Assembly: GCF_019443285.1 (NCBI RefSeq)
Contig: NZ_CP080327.1
Coordinates: 3,220,001-3,284,000 of the forward strand
DNA length: 64,000 nucleotides
Source: Aquisediminimonas profunda
Lineage (GTDB): Bacteria > Pseudomonadota > Alphaproteobacteria > Sphingomonadales > Sphingomonadaceae
Direction: 5' to 3'
Position 1 is the first letter of the stretch. Every line of letters begins with the position of its first letter. Shown one piece after another: positions 9,255 to 19,207 of this stretch. Made by a program: the position numbers and the translations under genes. The notes beneath the pieces are model-generated. The model made no database searches and was not told the origin of the DNA. It saw nothing but the letters and a program-made list of their open reading frames with translations.

Positions 9255-10690
9255 GCTCCGTCCCGCCGGCAGAACGCCTGCCTTTTCGTGTTAAGGTCGG
9301 TCATGGTATCGGCTCAGCCGCTTATGGCGTGAAAGACAACGGCTTCAGCGTTTTGCTGCTGCTGTTCTACAATCAGGTGATGGGACTCGATCCAGGGTTG
9401 GTCGGCGTGGTCCTGCTGGTCGCATTGTTTCTTGATGCGATCGTTGACCCATTTGTTGGCCATTTCGTGGATAAGACCTACACGCGTTGGGGCAAACGCC
9501 ATCCTTGGATGTATGCTGCAATCGTACCGATGGCATTTTGCTGGACCCTTCTTTGGTTTCCGCCTTCTTCGCTGGGCAGCGGCCTTTACATTTATCTGCT
9601 CGTCGTCGCCTTTCTGATGCGAGCAGCAGTCTCTTGTTATGAAGTGCCCGCACTCACTGTCGTTCCCGCTCTTTCGGCCGACTATGACGAGCGGACATCG
9701 CTCACCCGTTGGCGGTTCCTTTCCGGCTGGGGCGGCGGATTGCTGATGCTGATCCTGGCCTTCGCTGTTTTTCTCGTTCCGGAGCCGGGCTACCCGGTCG
9801 GCCAGTTGAACCTCAACGGATATCACAATTACGGGCTGGCTGGCGCCGCAATTATCCTCGCGTCAACACTCATATCCACGCTGACGACGCACAAGCGGCT
9901 AGCTCATTGGCCAGCGGATAAGCCCAAAAAGCTGCCCTTGCGCGCGACATTGGGTCATATTGGTGAAACGCTCTCGAACCGGGCTTACCTGATCATACTC
10001 GGCAGCACGCTCCTCACATATACGAACACAGGCGTCGCATTTTCTTCTGCTGCCTATATGCTCACATTTCTCTGGGAAATGCCGCAGACCGGGTTTCTTG
10101 CCTACTCGATAACTCTCTTTGCAGGAGTCGTCGGGGCGTTCCTTCTTGTTGGATTCGTCCAATCGCGGATAGAAAAACACGTTGGCGCCGCCGTATTCGG
10201 ACTGATTTCGCTGATTTTTGCCATCATGCCCTATGCCTTGCGGCTATTGGATCTTTTCCCGGAGAACGGCAGCATCTGGCTGATCCCAGCGCTGTTTCTC
10301 GTTATCACGCTGGCGAATGCATTCTCTGTAGCCAGCATGATGCTCGGCCAATCCATGGCTGCCGACGTGGTTGAGGCCGCGCAGGAGCACTCCGGTCAAC
10401 GCAATGAAGGGCTGTTCTATGCGGGCCTGTTCTTTGTGCAGAAATTTGCAACCGGCGCAGGTATTTTCCTGACTGGACTGATCCTCAGCCTTTCCCAATT
10501 TCCAAAGAACGCGACACCGGGCCAAGTCGCGCTGCCGGTGCTGGATATGTTGATGGTGCTCCAGATCATTGTCCTTGTAAGCCTTGGAGGCACTTCGACA
10601 TATCTGATTGCGCAATTTCCGATCCGCCGAGCCGATCATGAGGCGCGCGTCAGGCGGCTTGCGGAAGAAACACAATTTTCAGGCAATTGA
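9251..10690 (+). CDS. MFS transporter of the GPH (glycoside-pentoside-hexuronide) cation symporter family, 479 aa
   Basis: This is a polytopic inner-membrane carrier with about 12 hydrophobic segments. The N-terminal half has the pattern DAIVDPFVGHFVDKT followed by RWGKRHPWM, which is the GPH/MFS_2 loop 2-3 signature. Family members import sugars or other organic solutes with a cation, and in sphingomonads many sit in catabolic islands with non-sugar substrates. The GTG start overlaps the SDR stop. A 63-bp gap separates it from the dehydrogenase at 10754. I infer that it imports the compound degraded by this island. The start is supported by the four-base overlap. Confidence 0.88.
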   Translation: MSSVPPAERLPFRVKVGHGIGSAAYGVKDNGFSVLLLLFYNQVMGLDPGLVGVVLLVALFLDAIVDPFVGHFVDKTYTRWGKRHPWMYAAIVPMAFCWTLLWFPPSSLGSGLYIYLLVVAFLMRAAVSCYEVPALTVVPALSADYDERTSLTRWRFLSGWGGGLLMLILAFAVFLVPEPGYPVGQLNLNGYHNYGLAGAAIILASTLISTLTTHKRLAHWPADKPKKLPLRATLGHIGETLSNRAYLIILGSTLLTYTNTGVAFSSAAYMLTFLWEMPQTGFLAYSITLFAGVVGAFLLVGFVQSRIEKHVGAAVFGLISLIFAIMPYALRLLDLFPENGSIWLIPALFLVITLANAFSVASMMLGQSMAADVVEAAQEHSGQRNEGLFYAGLFFVQKFATGAGIFLTGLILSLSQFPKNATPGQVALPVLDMLMVLQIIVLVSLGGTSTYLIAQFPIRRADHEARVRRLAEETQFSGN

Positions 10691-10753
10691 GGGGCTGGAA
10701 TTCCCTTTCTGATGCTGACATTGACGTAAAGGTAAATCGAGAGGACGACTCAC

Positions 10754-12037
10754 ATGGACTTCACCCTGAACGAACGCGAAACCTATTGGCGCGACCGCAT
10801 CAAGAACCACATTGATCAATATGTCCGGCCACGCGTGAAGGATTATCATGCTGAACAGGCGACCGGCGATCGCTGGAAAGTGCTCCAGGTCATCGAGGAA
10901 GAAAAGGCAAGAGCCAAGGCTGTCGGCCTTTGGAATCTTTTCATGCCGCCGCGCGGTGCCAATCCCCATCTCGATGACACGGTCGAATTCGACGGTCCGC
11001 AGCTAACCAACCTTGAGTACGCCCTGTGCGCCGAAGAAATGGGACGTGTCGGAATTGCCTCCGAAATCTTCAATTGTTCGGCGCCGGATACGGGGAACAT
11101 GGAAGTGTTCAATCGCTACGGCACGGCTGAACAAAAGCGCAAATGGATGGTTCCGCTCATGAATGGCGAAATCCGTTCCGCCTTCCTCATGACAGAACCA
11201 GCTGTTGCGTCATCTGATGCAACCAATATCGAAACCAAAATTACGCGCGACGGTGATGAATACGTCATCAACGGCCGCAAATGGTGGTCAAGCGGTGCCG
11301 GCGATCCACGCTGCAAGATTGCGATCGTGATGGGCAAGACCGATACAGGTGCCCAGCGCCATCAGCAGCAATCGCAGATCCTCATGCCGCTCGATGCACC
11401 CGGCGTGCACATCCTGCGTCATTTGCCGGTCTTCGGTTACGACGATGCTCCGCATGGTCATATGGAGATTGAACTCAAGGACGTTCGCGTGCCAGCTGAC
11501 AACATCCTTTATGGCGAAGGACGGGGATTCGAAATCGCCCAGGGTCGGCTCGGGCCAGGACGCATCCATCACTGCATGCGGACCATCGGCGTGGCTGAGG
11601 AAGCGCTGGAAAAGATGTGCCGTCGCCTGACGACGCGCGTTGCCTTTGGCAAGACAATCGCCCAACAGACGGTATGGCACGAACGCATCGCGCGTGCGCG
11701 CATCGATATCGACATGACCCGCCTGCTCTGCCTCAAGGCTGCCCATATGATGGACACTGTCGGCAACAAGGCCGCGGCTTGCGAAATTGCGATGATCAAG
11801 GTTCAGGCGCCGAATATGGCTTTGAAGATCATCGACGATGCAATCCAAGCCCATGGCGGCGGCGGCGTTTCCGAGGATTTTGGCCTCGCGTCAGCATGGG
11901 CACATCAGCGCACGCTGCGACTGGCCGATGGTCCGGATGAAGTCCACGCCCGAGCTATCGCGCGGCTTGAGCTCGGCAAATATGGCGAAGCAAGCCCTGC
12001 CGGTCTTTCAAGCGGCGATCTGGCGGTGACACGATGA
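10754..12037 (+). CDS. ACAD10/ACAD11-like acyl-CoA dehydrogenase, 427 aa
   Basis: This acyl-CoA dehydrogenase belongs to the ACAD10/11 branch. [15 protein letters not shown] replaces the common TEPEAGSD, and the C-terminal [10 protein letters not shown] places Asp392 where most family members have the catalytic Glu. [11 protein letters not shown] is also present. Mammalian ACAD10 and ACAD11 carry an N-terminal kinase and act on 4-hydroxyacyl-CoA, phosphorylating the hydroxyl and then eliminating phosphate. Here the kinase is a separate gene two genes downstream (13130). GAGAGGA precedes the ATG. The stop overlaps the alcohol dehydrogenase start (ATGA). The substrate class is inferred from family knowledge and gene context. 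Confidence 0.93.
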   Translation: MDFTLNERETYWRDRIKNHIDQYVRPRVKDYHAEQATGDRWKVLQVIEEEKARAKAVGLWNLFMPPRGANPHLDDTVEFDGPQLTNLEYALCAEEMGRVGIASEIFNCSAPDTGNMEVFNRYGTAEQKRKWMVPLMNGEIRSAFLMTEPAVASSDATNIETKITRDGDEYVINGRKWWSSGAGDPRCKIAIVMGKTDTGAQRHQQQSQILMPLDAPGVHILRHLPVFGYDDAPHGHMEIELKDVRVPADNILYGEGRGFEIAQGRLGPGRIHHCMRTIGVAEEALEKMCRRLTTRVAFGKTIAQQTVWHERIARARIDIDMTRLLCLKAAHMMDTVGNKAAACEIAMIKVQAPNMALKIIDDAIQAHGGGGVSEDFGLASAWAHQRTLRLADGPDEVHARAIARLELGKYGEASPAGLSSGDLAVTR

Positions 12038-13122
12038 AGGCTGCTGTCCTGTTTCAGCCCGGTCAGGCGCTGGCGATTGAAGACGTCGTCATTTCCAAGC
12101 CGGGACCGCATGAAGTGCTCATCCGCACGGCGGCGTGCGGGCTTTGCCATTCGGACTTGCATTTCATCGAAGGAACGTACCCCCATCCGATTCCTGCGAT
12201 CCCTGGCCACGAGGCAGCCGGGATTGTTGAGGCGGTAGGCAGCGAAGTCCGCACAGTGAAGGTTGGCGACGCTGTGGTATCCTGTCTGTCAGCGTTTTGC
12301 GGACATTGCGAATATTGCGTCACGGGAAGGATGTCGCTTTGCCTCGGCGGCGACACACGTCGGGCTGCGGGCGATGCACCGAGGATCACACGTCCCGATG
12401 GATCGATCGTCAACCAGATGCTCAATTTGTCGGCCTTTGCCGAACAAATGCTGATCCACGAGCACGCCTGTGTTAAGATCAATCCCGAAATGCCGCTTGA
12501 CCGGGCCGCCGTCATCGGCTGTGCAGTCACGACCGGAGCGGGTACGATCTTCAATGCCTGCAAGGTTACACCGGGAGAGACTGTTGCGGTGGTCGGCTGT
12601 GGCGGTGTTGGGTTGGCGACCATAAATGCCGCAAAGATCGCCGGAGCCGGCCGAATTATCGCAGCAGATCCGATCCCCGAGAAACGCGAATTGGCGATGA
12701 AACTTGGCGCGACAGACGTCATTGATGCGTCTGCCGATGGTGCTGCCGCGACGATCGTCGAAATGACCAAAGGCGGGGTCGATCATGCGATCGAGGCTGT
12801 TGGCAGACCTGCTTCGGCACAGCTTGCCGTCAGCGTATTGCGGCGTGGCGGCACTGCCACAATCCTTGGCATGATGCCGCTGGCTGAAAAGGTCGGTCTT
12901 TCGGCAATGGACCTTCTGTCAGGGAAGAAACTGCAAGGTGCGATCATGGGCGGAAACAGGTTCCCGGTCGATATCCCACGGCTCGTCGATTTCTATATAC
13001 GGGGCCTGCTCGATCTCGACTCGATCATTGCAGAGCGAATACCGCTTTCCGGCATCAATGAAGGATTCGAAAAGATGAAGGGCGGAGCCAGCGCTCGCTC
13101 AGTCATCGTCTTCGCTCAGTGA
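12034..13122 (+). CDS. Zinc-dependent alcohol dehydrogenase (MDR family), 362 aa
   Basis: This is a medium-chain NAD(P)-dependent alcohol dehydrogenase. Catalytic zinc ligands are visible as Cys38 in CGLCHSD, His59 in PGHEAAG and the later Cys in IGCAVTTG. The structural zinc lobe is Cys89, Cys92, Cys95 and Cys103. The Rossmann motif [12 protein letters not shown] follows. The length and class-III-like layout are normal. The ATGA overlap with the ACAD gene and the eight-base step to the kinase gene put it inside the kinase/ACAD pair, so it may interconvert the hydroxy and keto form of the same intermediate. That role is inferred. Confidence 0.92.
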   Translation: MKAAVLFQPGQALAIEDVVISKPGPHEVLIRTAACGLCHSDLHFIEGTYPHPIPAIPGHEAAGIVEAVGSEVRTVKVGDAVVSCLSAFCGHCEYCVTGRMSLCLGGDTRRAAGDAPRITRPDGSIVNQMLNLSAFAEQMLIHEHACVKINPEMPLDRAAVIGCAVTTGAGTIFNACKVTPGETVAVVGCGGVGLATINAAKIAGAGRIIAADPIPEKRELAMKLGATDVIDASADGAAATIVEMTKGGVDHAIEAVGRPASAQLAVSVLRRGGTATILGMMPLAEKVGLSAMDLLSGKKLQGAIMGGNRFPVDIPRLVDFYIRGLLDLDSIIAERIPLSGINEGFEKMKGGASARSVIVFAQ

Positions 13123-13129
13123 GGTTGTG

Positions 13130-14212
13130 ATGGCAACGACACCAATGGACGCGCAGAAGCTCTTTTCGGGCACCGTTGCACCCGAAGGAGCAGACAAACT
13201 TGATGAAGCCAAACTGACGGCCTGGATGGAAGCCAATGTCGAAGGCTTCAGGGGGCCCCTTCGCCAAGGCAAGTTTGCGGGTGGTCAGTCGAACCCCACA
13301 TATCGCATCGATTCCCCTTCAGGGTCGTATGTCTTGCGCCGCAAGCCTTTTGGCCCATTGCTCCCTTCGGCGCATGCCGTTGATCGCGAATTCAAGGCAA
13401 TTGCCGGTCTTTATCCAACAGGGTTTCCTGTGGCCAAACCCTATGGGCTTTGCACCGATGAAAATGTGATCGGCAGCTGGTTCTACATCATGGGCATGGT
13501 TGAAGGCAGAACGATCTGGGATGGCGCCATGCCAGACGCAAGCGGCCCGGATGAACGTCGTGCGACCTATTATGCGATGATAGATACATTGGCAGCGCTC
13601 CACAATGTAGATTTCGAAAAGGCAGGTCTCTCGGACTACGGCAAGCCGGGCAATTATTTCGGTCGCCAAGTCGATCGCTGGACGAAACAGTATCGGCTTT
13701 CCGAAACCGAAACGATGCCGGAGATGGAAAGGCTGATCGAATTCCTGCCGGCAACCTTGCCCGAACAGACTCGGACAAGCATCGTCCATGGCGACTATCG
13801 CATCGACAACATGATCTTTGCAGCGAGCGAACCAAAGGTCATCGCTGTGCTTGATTGGGAATTGGGAACACTGGGGGATCCGCTTGCCGATTTCACTTAT
13901 GTTGCGCTCGCATGGGTAACAGAAAATGGTGGACGGTCAGGTGTCATGGATCTTGATCGAAAGGCTCTGGGCATTCCTGAACTGGATGAGGTTGTGGCTC
14001 GCTACTGCGCAGCGACAGGCCGCGACGGGCTTCCTGATCTCAATTGGTATTTTGCCTATAACTTCTTCAGGTTGGCCGGGATCATGCAAGGAATCAAGAA
14101 GCGCGTGATTGATGGGACAGCGTCGTCAGCCCATGCCAAGAACATGTCCGAACGCGTTACCCCGCTTGCCGAACGTGCATGGAACTTTGCTCAGGCGGCT
14201 GGCGCACAATAA
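13130..14212 (+). CDS. APH-fold phosphotransferase, ACAD10/11 kinase-like (LvaA-like), 360 aa
   Basis: This is an aminoglycoside-phosphotransferase-fold kinase. It shows the nucleotide loop GGQSNPTY (51-58), the lysine in VLRRKPFG (about 72), the catalytic loop HGDYRIDN (220-227) and the metal motif DWELGTLGD (242-250). These are the signatures of the kinase domain of ACAD10/11 and of LvaA-type proteins that phosphorylate 4-hydroxyacyl-CoA. I chose the ATG at 13130 because GAGG lies five bases upstream. The GTG at 13127 is too close. It is co-directional with the ACAD11-like gene and the alcohol dehydrogenase. It is not an antibiotic resistance gene as far as context shows. Confidence 0.9.
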   Translation: MATTPMDAQKLFSGTVAPEGADKLDEAKLTAWMEANVEGFRGPLRQGKFAGGQSNPTYRIDSPSGSYVLRRKPFGPLLPSAHAVDREFKAIAGLYPTGFPVAKPYGLCTDENVIGSWFYIMGMVEGRTIWDGAMPDASGPDERRATYYAMIDTLAALHNVDFEKAGLSDYGKPGNYFGRQVDRWTKQYRLSETETMPEMERLIEFLPATLPEQTRTSIVHGDYRIDNMIFAASEPKVIAVLDWELGTLGDPLADFTYVALAWVTENGGRSGVMDLDRKALGIPELDEVVARYCAATGRDGLPDLNWYFAYNFFRLAGIMQGIKKRVIDGTASSAHAKNMSERVTPLAERAWNFAQAAGAQ

Positions 14213-14242
14213 GCGCGTTCGCCCAGTAACCAGGAGGAATGG

Positions 14243-15019
14243 ATGTCTCTTTTCGACATGACCGGACAGGTCGCGATCATTACAGGCTCGTCCCGCGGTA
14301 TCGGCAAGGCCATTGCGTTGGAGATGGCAGCCCAGGGCGCAAAGGTTGTCATCTCAAGTCGCAAGGCCGAAGCCTGCGATGCGACTGCGGCAGAGATCAA
14401 CACGCAGTTCGGTGCTGGAACTGCAATTGCGGTTCCGGCAAATATCTCGTCAAAGGACGATCTCCAGAATCTGGTCAATGAGACCCGCCGTGCATTCGGA
14501 AAGGTGACCACGGTGATCTGCAATGCGGCCTCGAATCCCTATTACGGTCCGTCGCTGGGCATCAGTGATGACCAGTTTCGCAAGATCCTCGACAACAACA
14601 TCGTGTCCAATCATTGGCTGATTTCCATGACCGCTCCCGAAATGCTGGAACGTGGAGAAGGATCAATCGTCATCATTTCATCAGTCGGAGGACTGAAGGG
14701 CTCACCGATCATCGGCGCCTACTGCATTTCAAAGGCAGCAGACATGCAAATGGCACGCAATCTTGCGGTCGAATTCGGTCCGAGGGGTGTGCGCGTCAAT
14801 TGCATTGCGCCGGGATTGGTCCGGACAGACATGGCCCGGGCGCTTTGGGAGAATCCCGATACACTCAAGGCGTCGACCGCCGCCGCTTGCCTCAAACGCA
14901 TCGGCGAACCCCATGAGATTGCCGGTGCAGCTGTTTTCCTGGCGTCAAAGGCTGGCGCGTTCACGACGGGCCAGACCATCGTTTGCGATGGCGGCGCAAC
15001 AATCAGCGGAGGTGCATAA
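14243..15019 (+). CDS. SDR family oxidoreductase, 258 aa
   Basis: This classical SDR has the cofactor loop TGSSRGIG (15-22), CNAAS in place of NNAG, Ser in [13 protein letters not shown] and a C-terminal [12 protein letters not shown] strong AGGAGG ribosome binding site lies before the ATG. The CNAA variant and the [13 protein letters not shown] segment resemble mammalian DHRS4/DHRS2-like or 3-oxoacyl reductase-like members. Its stop overlaps the start of the next SDR as TAATG. A reductase or dehydrogenase step on the island's intermediate is likely, but the substrate is unknown. Confidence 0.9.
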   Translation: MSLFDMTGQVAIITGSSRGIGKAIALEMAAQGAKVVISSRKAEACDATAAEINTQFGAGTAIAVPANISSKDDLQNLVNETRRAFGKVTTVICNAASNPYYGPSLGISDDQFRKILDNNIVSNHWLISMTAPEMLERGEGSIVIISSVGGLKGSPIIGAYCISKAADMQMARNLAVEFGPRGVRVNCIAPGLVRTDMARALWENPDTLKASTAAACLKRIGEPHEIAGAAVFLASKAGAFTTGQTIVCDGGATISGGA

Positions 15020-15822
15020 TGGGCGCTCTTGACGGAAAGGTCGCAATTGTAACGGGAGCCGGATCGGGCATTGGTCGCGCCAGCGCAAAACGGTTTGCCG
15101 CGGAAGGTGCCAAGCTCGTGATCGGCGACAAGACAGATGCTGTTTTCGAAACGGCCAAGGCGATAATTGAGGCAGGTGGCACGGTAACTGCACTCCAGAT
15201 TGATGCCGGCAATGAAGCCGACGTTGCCAAGCTCGTGGAAGTTGCAAAGTCGAGCTATGGAGGTCTTGATGTTGCCTTTGCAAATGCCGGCATCTCGGGC
15301 GGCATGGACGGAATATTCGATGCCAAGGCTGAAGACTTTGCAGAAATTCTTCGCGTAAACCTGATCGGTCCCTGGCTGATGATCAAGCACGCAGGCAAGC
15401 TTATGCTTGACCAGAGGCGCGGTGGTTCAATCATTTGCACGGCAAGCGTTGCGGGCATTCGTTCCGGCGCGGGCGGTGCACATTATTCGGCTTCCAAGGC
15501 GGGAGTGATCAACCTCATCAAGACTTCGGCACAACAGATGTCGTCAACAGGCATTCGGGTGAATGCCATCTGTCCGGGTCTGATCGAGACAGGAATGACG
15601 GAACGGGTGTTTGTTTATGCCCGGGAGAACGACAAGATGGACAAGGTTGGCCGCCTTAACCCGCTGCGCCGTGCCGGACAGCCCAGCGAAATTGCCAACA
15701 TGGCCTTGTTCCTTGCTTCGGACGAAGCAAGTTACGTCAACGGGCAGGCAATCGCCGTTGATGGCGGGCTATCAAGTTCGCATCCCGTCACGCGCCAGGA
15801 AACAGGAAAGCCCGCAGTATGA
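15019..15822 (+). CDS. SDR family oxidoreductase, 267 aa
   Basis: This is a second SDR in tandem with the one ending at 15019. The start is the ATG of the TAATG overlap, with GGAGG seven to eleven bases upstream. An in-frame start at 14983 would only add reverse-frame residues of the neighbour. Motifs are [13 protein letters not shown], Ser in CTASVAG and YSASK, with [11 protein letters not shown] near the C-terminus. It overlaps the serine hydrolase gene by ATGA. Two adjacent SDRs that are not close copies suggest two successive oxidation or reduction steps rather than a recent duplication. Confidence 0.91.
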   Translation: MGALDGKVAIVTGAGSGIGRASAKRFAAEGAKLVIGDKTDAVFETAKAIIEAGGTVTALQIDAGNEADVAKLVEVAKSSYGGLDVAFANAGISGGMDGIFDAKAEDFAEILRVNLIGPWLMIKHAGKLMLDQRRGGSIICTASVAGIRSGAGGAHYSASKAGVINLIKTSAQQMSSTGIRVNAICPGLIETGMTERVFVYARENDKMDKVGRLNPLRRAGQPSEIANMALFLASDEASYVNGQAIAVDGGLSSSHPVTRQETGKPAV

Positions 15823-17024
15823 CGCTTGCCTGTTCGGATCCTCAAGAGCTTGGTTTCCTTCCGGAACGCCTCGAGCGCATTCCCGCATTCATTAAGTCCA
15901 AATATCTGGATACCGGCCGTCTGCCCCATGCGGCTCTGCTGATCGGACGTGGCGATGAGATAGCGCATCTCTGGAGCTCTGGCGTCGAGACTGATGCGAT
16001 CTTTCGCATTGCCTCCATGACGAAGCCAATCACGTCGATAGCCTTCATGCAGCTCGTCGAACAGGGTAAGGCGGCCTTGTCGGAGCCGGTCGCAAAATAC
16101 ATTCCGGAATTTGCCAATCTTGGTGTGTTCATGGCTGGTGGCGGTGCCATTCCTTTTGTGTCGCGTCCGCCTACCAGCCCGCTTCGCATCATCGATCTCA
16201 TGCGCCATACATCGGGCCTCACATATTCATTTCAGGAACGGACCCCGATCGATGCGGCTTATCGCAAGACTGATCTTGAGCATTGGCTGAAGAACGATAG
16301 CCAGAGCTTCATCGACCATTTGGCGCAGATCCCGCTGCAATTCGATCCAGGAACGTGCTGGAATTACTCTGTTTCAACTGATGTCCTAGGCATTCTCGTC
16401 GAACGGATTTCCGGGCAATCATTGGGCGAGTATTTCAAGCAGCACATCTTCAATCCGCTCGGCATGGTCGACACGGGTTTCAAGGTGCCGGCACAACAAG
16501 CCCACCGCATCCCCGAATGTTTTGCGTTCGATCCAGCAACAAAAATGAGACAGACGGATAAGGCCGGTTCAGACAGCCTCTGGGCACAGGGGTGGAAATT
16601 TGAATCTGGCGGTGGCGGGCTGGCGTCGACGCTTGCAGACTATCACCGTTTCTGCCGGATGCTGCTCAACGGCGGTGCGCTTGACGGTGTGCAGATCATC
16701 AGCCCCAAGACACTTGAATTGATGACGGCCAACCACCTGCCTGGTGGTGGAGACCTGACCCAGCATTCCAAGGCCCTGTTCAGCGAGGCCGAAAATGCAG
16801 GGATCGGGTTTGGGCTTGGCTTTGCGTGCAACATCAATCCAGCGGCAACCATGATCCCGGGCTCAAAGGGTGAGTTCTACTGGGGCGGCATGTATTCGAC
16901 GGCCTTCCTTGTCGATCCGGTTGAAGATCTGATCATGGTCTTCATGACTCAACTGATGCCGTCATCAACCTATCCGGTGAGACGTGAAATCAGAACCATG
17001 ATGTATGCGGCTCTAGCGGCCTGA
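15819..17024 (+). CDS. Serine hydrolase of the class C beta-lactamase/esterase family, 401 aa
   Basis: This enzyme has the penicillin-binding-protein fold: SMTK at 66-69 supplies the acylated Ser and base Lys, and WNYSVS supplies the second motif Tyr. The ESGGGGL and HSKAL segments follow. There is no signal peptide, so it acts in the cytoplasm. This fits EstB-type esterases, lactonases or amidases better than a secreted beta-lactamase. It overlaps the SDR stop by four bases and is followed by the fadJ-like gene after 16 bases, so it belongs to the catabolic operon. Hydrolysis of an ester or lactone intermediate is inferred. Confidence 0.9.
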   Translation: MTLACSDPQELGFLPERLERIPAFIKSKYLDTGRLPHAALLIGRGDEIAHLWSSGVETDAIFRIASMTKPITSIAFMQLVEQGKAALSEPVAKYIPEFANLGVFMAGGGAIPFVSRPPTSPLRIIDLMRHTSGLTYSFQERTPIDAAYRKTDLEHWLKNDSQSFIDHLAQIPLQFDPGTCWNYSVSTDVLGILVERISGQSLGEYFKQHIFNPLGMVDTGFKVPAQQAHRIPECFAFDPATKMRQTDKAGSDSLWAQGWKFESGGGGLASTLADYHRFCRMLLNGGALDGVQIISPKTLELMTANHLPGGGDLTQHSKALFSEAENAGIGFGLGFACNINPAATMIPGSKGEFYWGGMYSTAFLVDPVEDLIMVFMTQLMPSSTYPVRREIRTMMYAALAA

Positions 17025-17040
17025 ATTTCGGAGAAAAGCG

Positions 17041-19044
17041 ATGCAGTCTGTCACCACCCACGTCGAAGGCGACGTCCTCGTCGTCCTGGTCAATAATCCG
17101 CCGGTCAATGCGCTCAGCTGGCATGTCCGCCAGGGTCTAAAGGATGGATTCGAGCAAGGACTGGCAGATCCCGCAATCAAGGCAATTGTCCTGCGGTGCG
17201 CAGGCCAGACTTTCATTGCTGGTGCGGACATAACGGAATTCGGCAAGCCACCGCAGGGACCCGATTTCGCGTCTGTGCTGAAGCTGATGGAAACCGCCTC
17301 GAAGCCGATCGTTGCGGCGATCCATGGCACTGCACTTGGCGGCGGACTCGAAACGGCGTTGTGCTGTCATTATCGGGTCGCGGTTCCGTCGGCCAAACTG
17401 GGTGTTCCGGAGGTTAAGCTGGGCCTTCTGCCGGGAGGCGGCGGCACACAGCGACTGCCGCGACTGGTCGGCATTGAACAGGCGGCAGTCATGTGCAGTC
17501 TTGGCGAACCGATTTCGGCGAAGAAGGCTCTGGAAACAGGCCTGGTCGACGCTCTTGCAAGCGAAGACGGGTTGGCCGCCGACGCTATCGCATTTGCACG
17601 CGACGCGATTGCCAAGGGTCCCCGGCCGACGCGCAGCCTCCCGGTCAAGGGCGACCTTGCCATCATTGAGAAGCTCAAGGCTGAGAATAGCCGCAAGTGG
17701 AGGGGGTTCGATGCCCCCTACGCAAATCTGCGTTGCGTCGAAGCAGCGGCCGCCAATGCAGACATTGATGCGGGCCTGAAATTCGAACGCGAAGAGTTCA
17801 TGAAGCTGATGACAGGCAGCCAATCCGCGGCGCAGCGCTACATGTTCTTCGCCGAACGTCAGGCGGCCAAGATTGATGGCCTGCCCAAAGACACGGCGTT
17901 ACGGGACGTGAAGAAGGTTGGTGTGATCGGCGCTGGCACGATGGGCGGTGGCATAACGATGAACTTCCTTGCCGCAGGCATCCCTGTAACAATCGTCGAG
18001 ATGCAGAAGGACGCGCTTGATCGTGGCGTGGCTCTCATCCGCAAGAATTATGAGGCATCCGCCGCCAAGGGACGATTCACGCAAGAACGCGTCGAACAGA
18101 TGATGGGGCTGCTGACGCCTAGTCTTTCGCTCGACGATCTTGCGCAATGCGACCTTGTGATCGAAGCTGTCTATGAGAACATGGACGTCAAGAAGGATGT
18201 GTTCGGCAAGCTCGACAAGATTGTTAAGCAGGGCGCCATCCTTGCATCCAACACCTCTTACCTGAATGTCGATGAGATCGCGGCGGCAACCGCACGTCCG
18301 CAGGACGTGCTCGGGATGCATTTCTTCTCCCCAGCCAATGTCATGAAGCTGCTCGAAGTCGTACGAGGCGAGAAGACAGCACCGGATGTCCTCGCAACGG
18401 CGATGGCCATTGGCAAGAAGATTGGCAAGGTCGCTGTTGTCGCAGGCGTATGCCACGGCTTCATTGGCAATCGCATGCTCGCCCAGCGGCAGGCACCAGC
18501 CAGCCAGCTCTTGCTCGAAGGCGCAACACCACAACAGATCGACAAGGTTCATACTGATTTCGGCATGCCCATGGGGCCCTTTCAGATGTCTGACCTGGCA
18601 GGGCTGGACATTGGCTGGCACCGCGACCCCAACCGGATCGAGACGATCCGGGAGGCCCTTTGCGCGGCGGGCCGCTGGGGGCAAAAGACCGGCAAGGGAT
18701 TTTACGATTATGACGAGAAGCGCAACGGCACGCCGAGCCCGGAAGCCTTGGCAATCATCGAGGATTTCCGCTCCAAATCGAACATGGCCAAACGTGAAAT
18801 CACTGACCAGGAGATCATAGAGCGTACGCTCTATCCGATGGTGAACGAAGGTTATCTGATCCTTGAAGAAGGCAAGGCGCAGCGCGCATCTGACATCGAT
18901 GTGGTCTGGATCTATGGCTATGGATGGCCAGTCTACCGCGGGGGTCCAATGTTTTGGGGTGACCTTGAGGGTGCCGGAAAGATCGTCGAGGCGCTCGAGC
19001 GACATGGCATAAAAGTTGCCGATTCGCTGAAAGCAAAGGCCTGA
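17041..19044 (+). CDS. Fused enoyl-CoA hydratase/3-hydroxyacyl-CoA dehydrogenase (FadJ/FadB-like), 667 aa
   Basis: This bifunctional beta-oxidation enzyme hydrates trans-2-enoyl-CoA and oxidises the 3-hydroxyacyl-CoA with NAD. The N-terminal crotonase domain (about 1-190) keeps both catalytic glutamates, Glu104 in GGGLETAL and Glu124 in GVPEVKLG. The dehydrogenase domain begins at [12 protein letters not shown] (about 294-305), with SNTSYLNV and the catalytic His in [11 protein letters not shown]. Two C-terminal 3HCDH domains follow. It is slightly shorter than FadB (about 729) but complete. GGAGAA precedes the ATG. No thiolase gene accompanies it in the window. Confidence 0.94.
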   Translation: MQSVTTHVEGDVLVVLVNNPPVNALSWHVRQGLKDGFEQGLADPAIKAIVLRCAGQTFIAGADITEFGKPPQGPDFASVLKLMETASKPIVAAIHGTALGGGLETALCCHYRVAVPSAKLGVPEVKLGLLPGGGGTQRLPRLVGIEQAAVMCSLGEPISAKKALETGLVDALASEDGLAADAIAFARDAIAKGPRPTRSLPVKGDLAIIEKLKAENSRKWRGFDAPYANLRCVEAAAANADIDAGLKFEREEFMKLMTGSQSAAQRYMFFAERQAAKIDGLPKDTALRDVKKVGVIGAGTMGGGITMNFLAAGIPVTIVEMQKDALDRGVALIRKNYEASAAKGRFTQERVEQMMGLLTPSLSLDDLAQCDLVIEAVYENMDVKKDVFGKLDKIVKQGAILASNTSYLNVDEIAAATARPQDVLGMHFFSPANVMKLLEVVRGEKTAPDVLATAMAIGKKIGKVAVVAGVCHGFIGNRMLAQRQAPASQLLLEGATPQQIDKVHTDFGMPMGPFQMSDLAGLDIGWHRDPNRIETIREALCAAGRWGQKTGKGFYDYDEKRNGTPSPEALAIIEDFRSKSNMAKREITDQEIIERTLYPMVNEGYLILEEGKAQRASDIDVVWIYGYGWPVYRGGPMFWGDLEGAGKIVEALERHGIKVADSLKAKA

Positions 19045-19080
19045 CAAACCTTTCTCCCCGATGAACCGAACGAGTCAGGC

Positions 19081-19110
19081 GACGAGTCGTTTGTGAAAAA
19101 ACGACTCGTC
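19081..19110. repeat. Perfect 12-bp stem hairpin downstream of the fadJ-like gene
   Basis: GACGAGTCGTTT (19081-19092) pairs perfectly with 19099-19110 around a six-base GTGAAA loop. It lies 36 bp after the fadJ-like stop. No T-run follows on either strand, so it is not a textbook intrinsic terminator. It may still end or stabilise the operon mRNA. Confidence 0.6.
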
Positions 19111-19145
19111 CCGGGGCAGATGCGCTCCACCGAAGAGAGCTTGGA

Positions 19146-19161
19146 TGTGACAGAGATCACA
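19146..19161. promoter_or_regulatory. CRP/FNR-type palindrome upstream of the CHAP gene
   Basis: TGTGACAGAGATCACA is a perfect TGTGA-N6-TCACA palindrome, the classical cAMP-receptor-protein consensus. It lies 46 bp before the GTG of the CHAP-domain gene at 19208. Binding by a CRP-family regulator is inferred. No such regulator gene is in the window. Confidence 0.5.
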
Positions 19162-19207
19162 GGCACGACGACCTCCATAGAGGGTCAAGGTTTGGGGTCG
19201 CATCCAA

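Noticed and set aside
13130-14212. Aminoglycoside resistance gene
   Set aside because: The fold is shared, but the neighbours are acyl-CoA enzymes and the motifs fit the ACAD10/11 kinase branch.
15819-17024. Antibiotic-inactivating class C beta-lactamase
   Set aside because: It lacks a signal peptide and is embedded in a catabolic operon. Cytoplasmic esterase-type members of the fold fit better.
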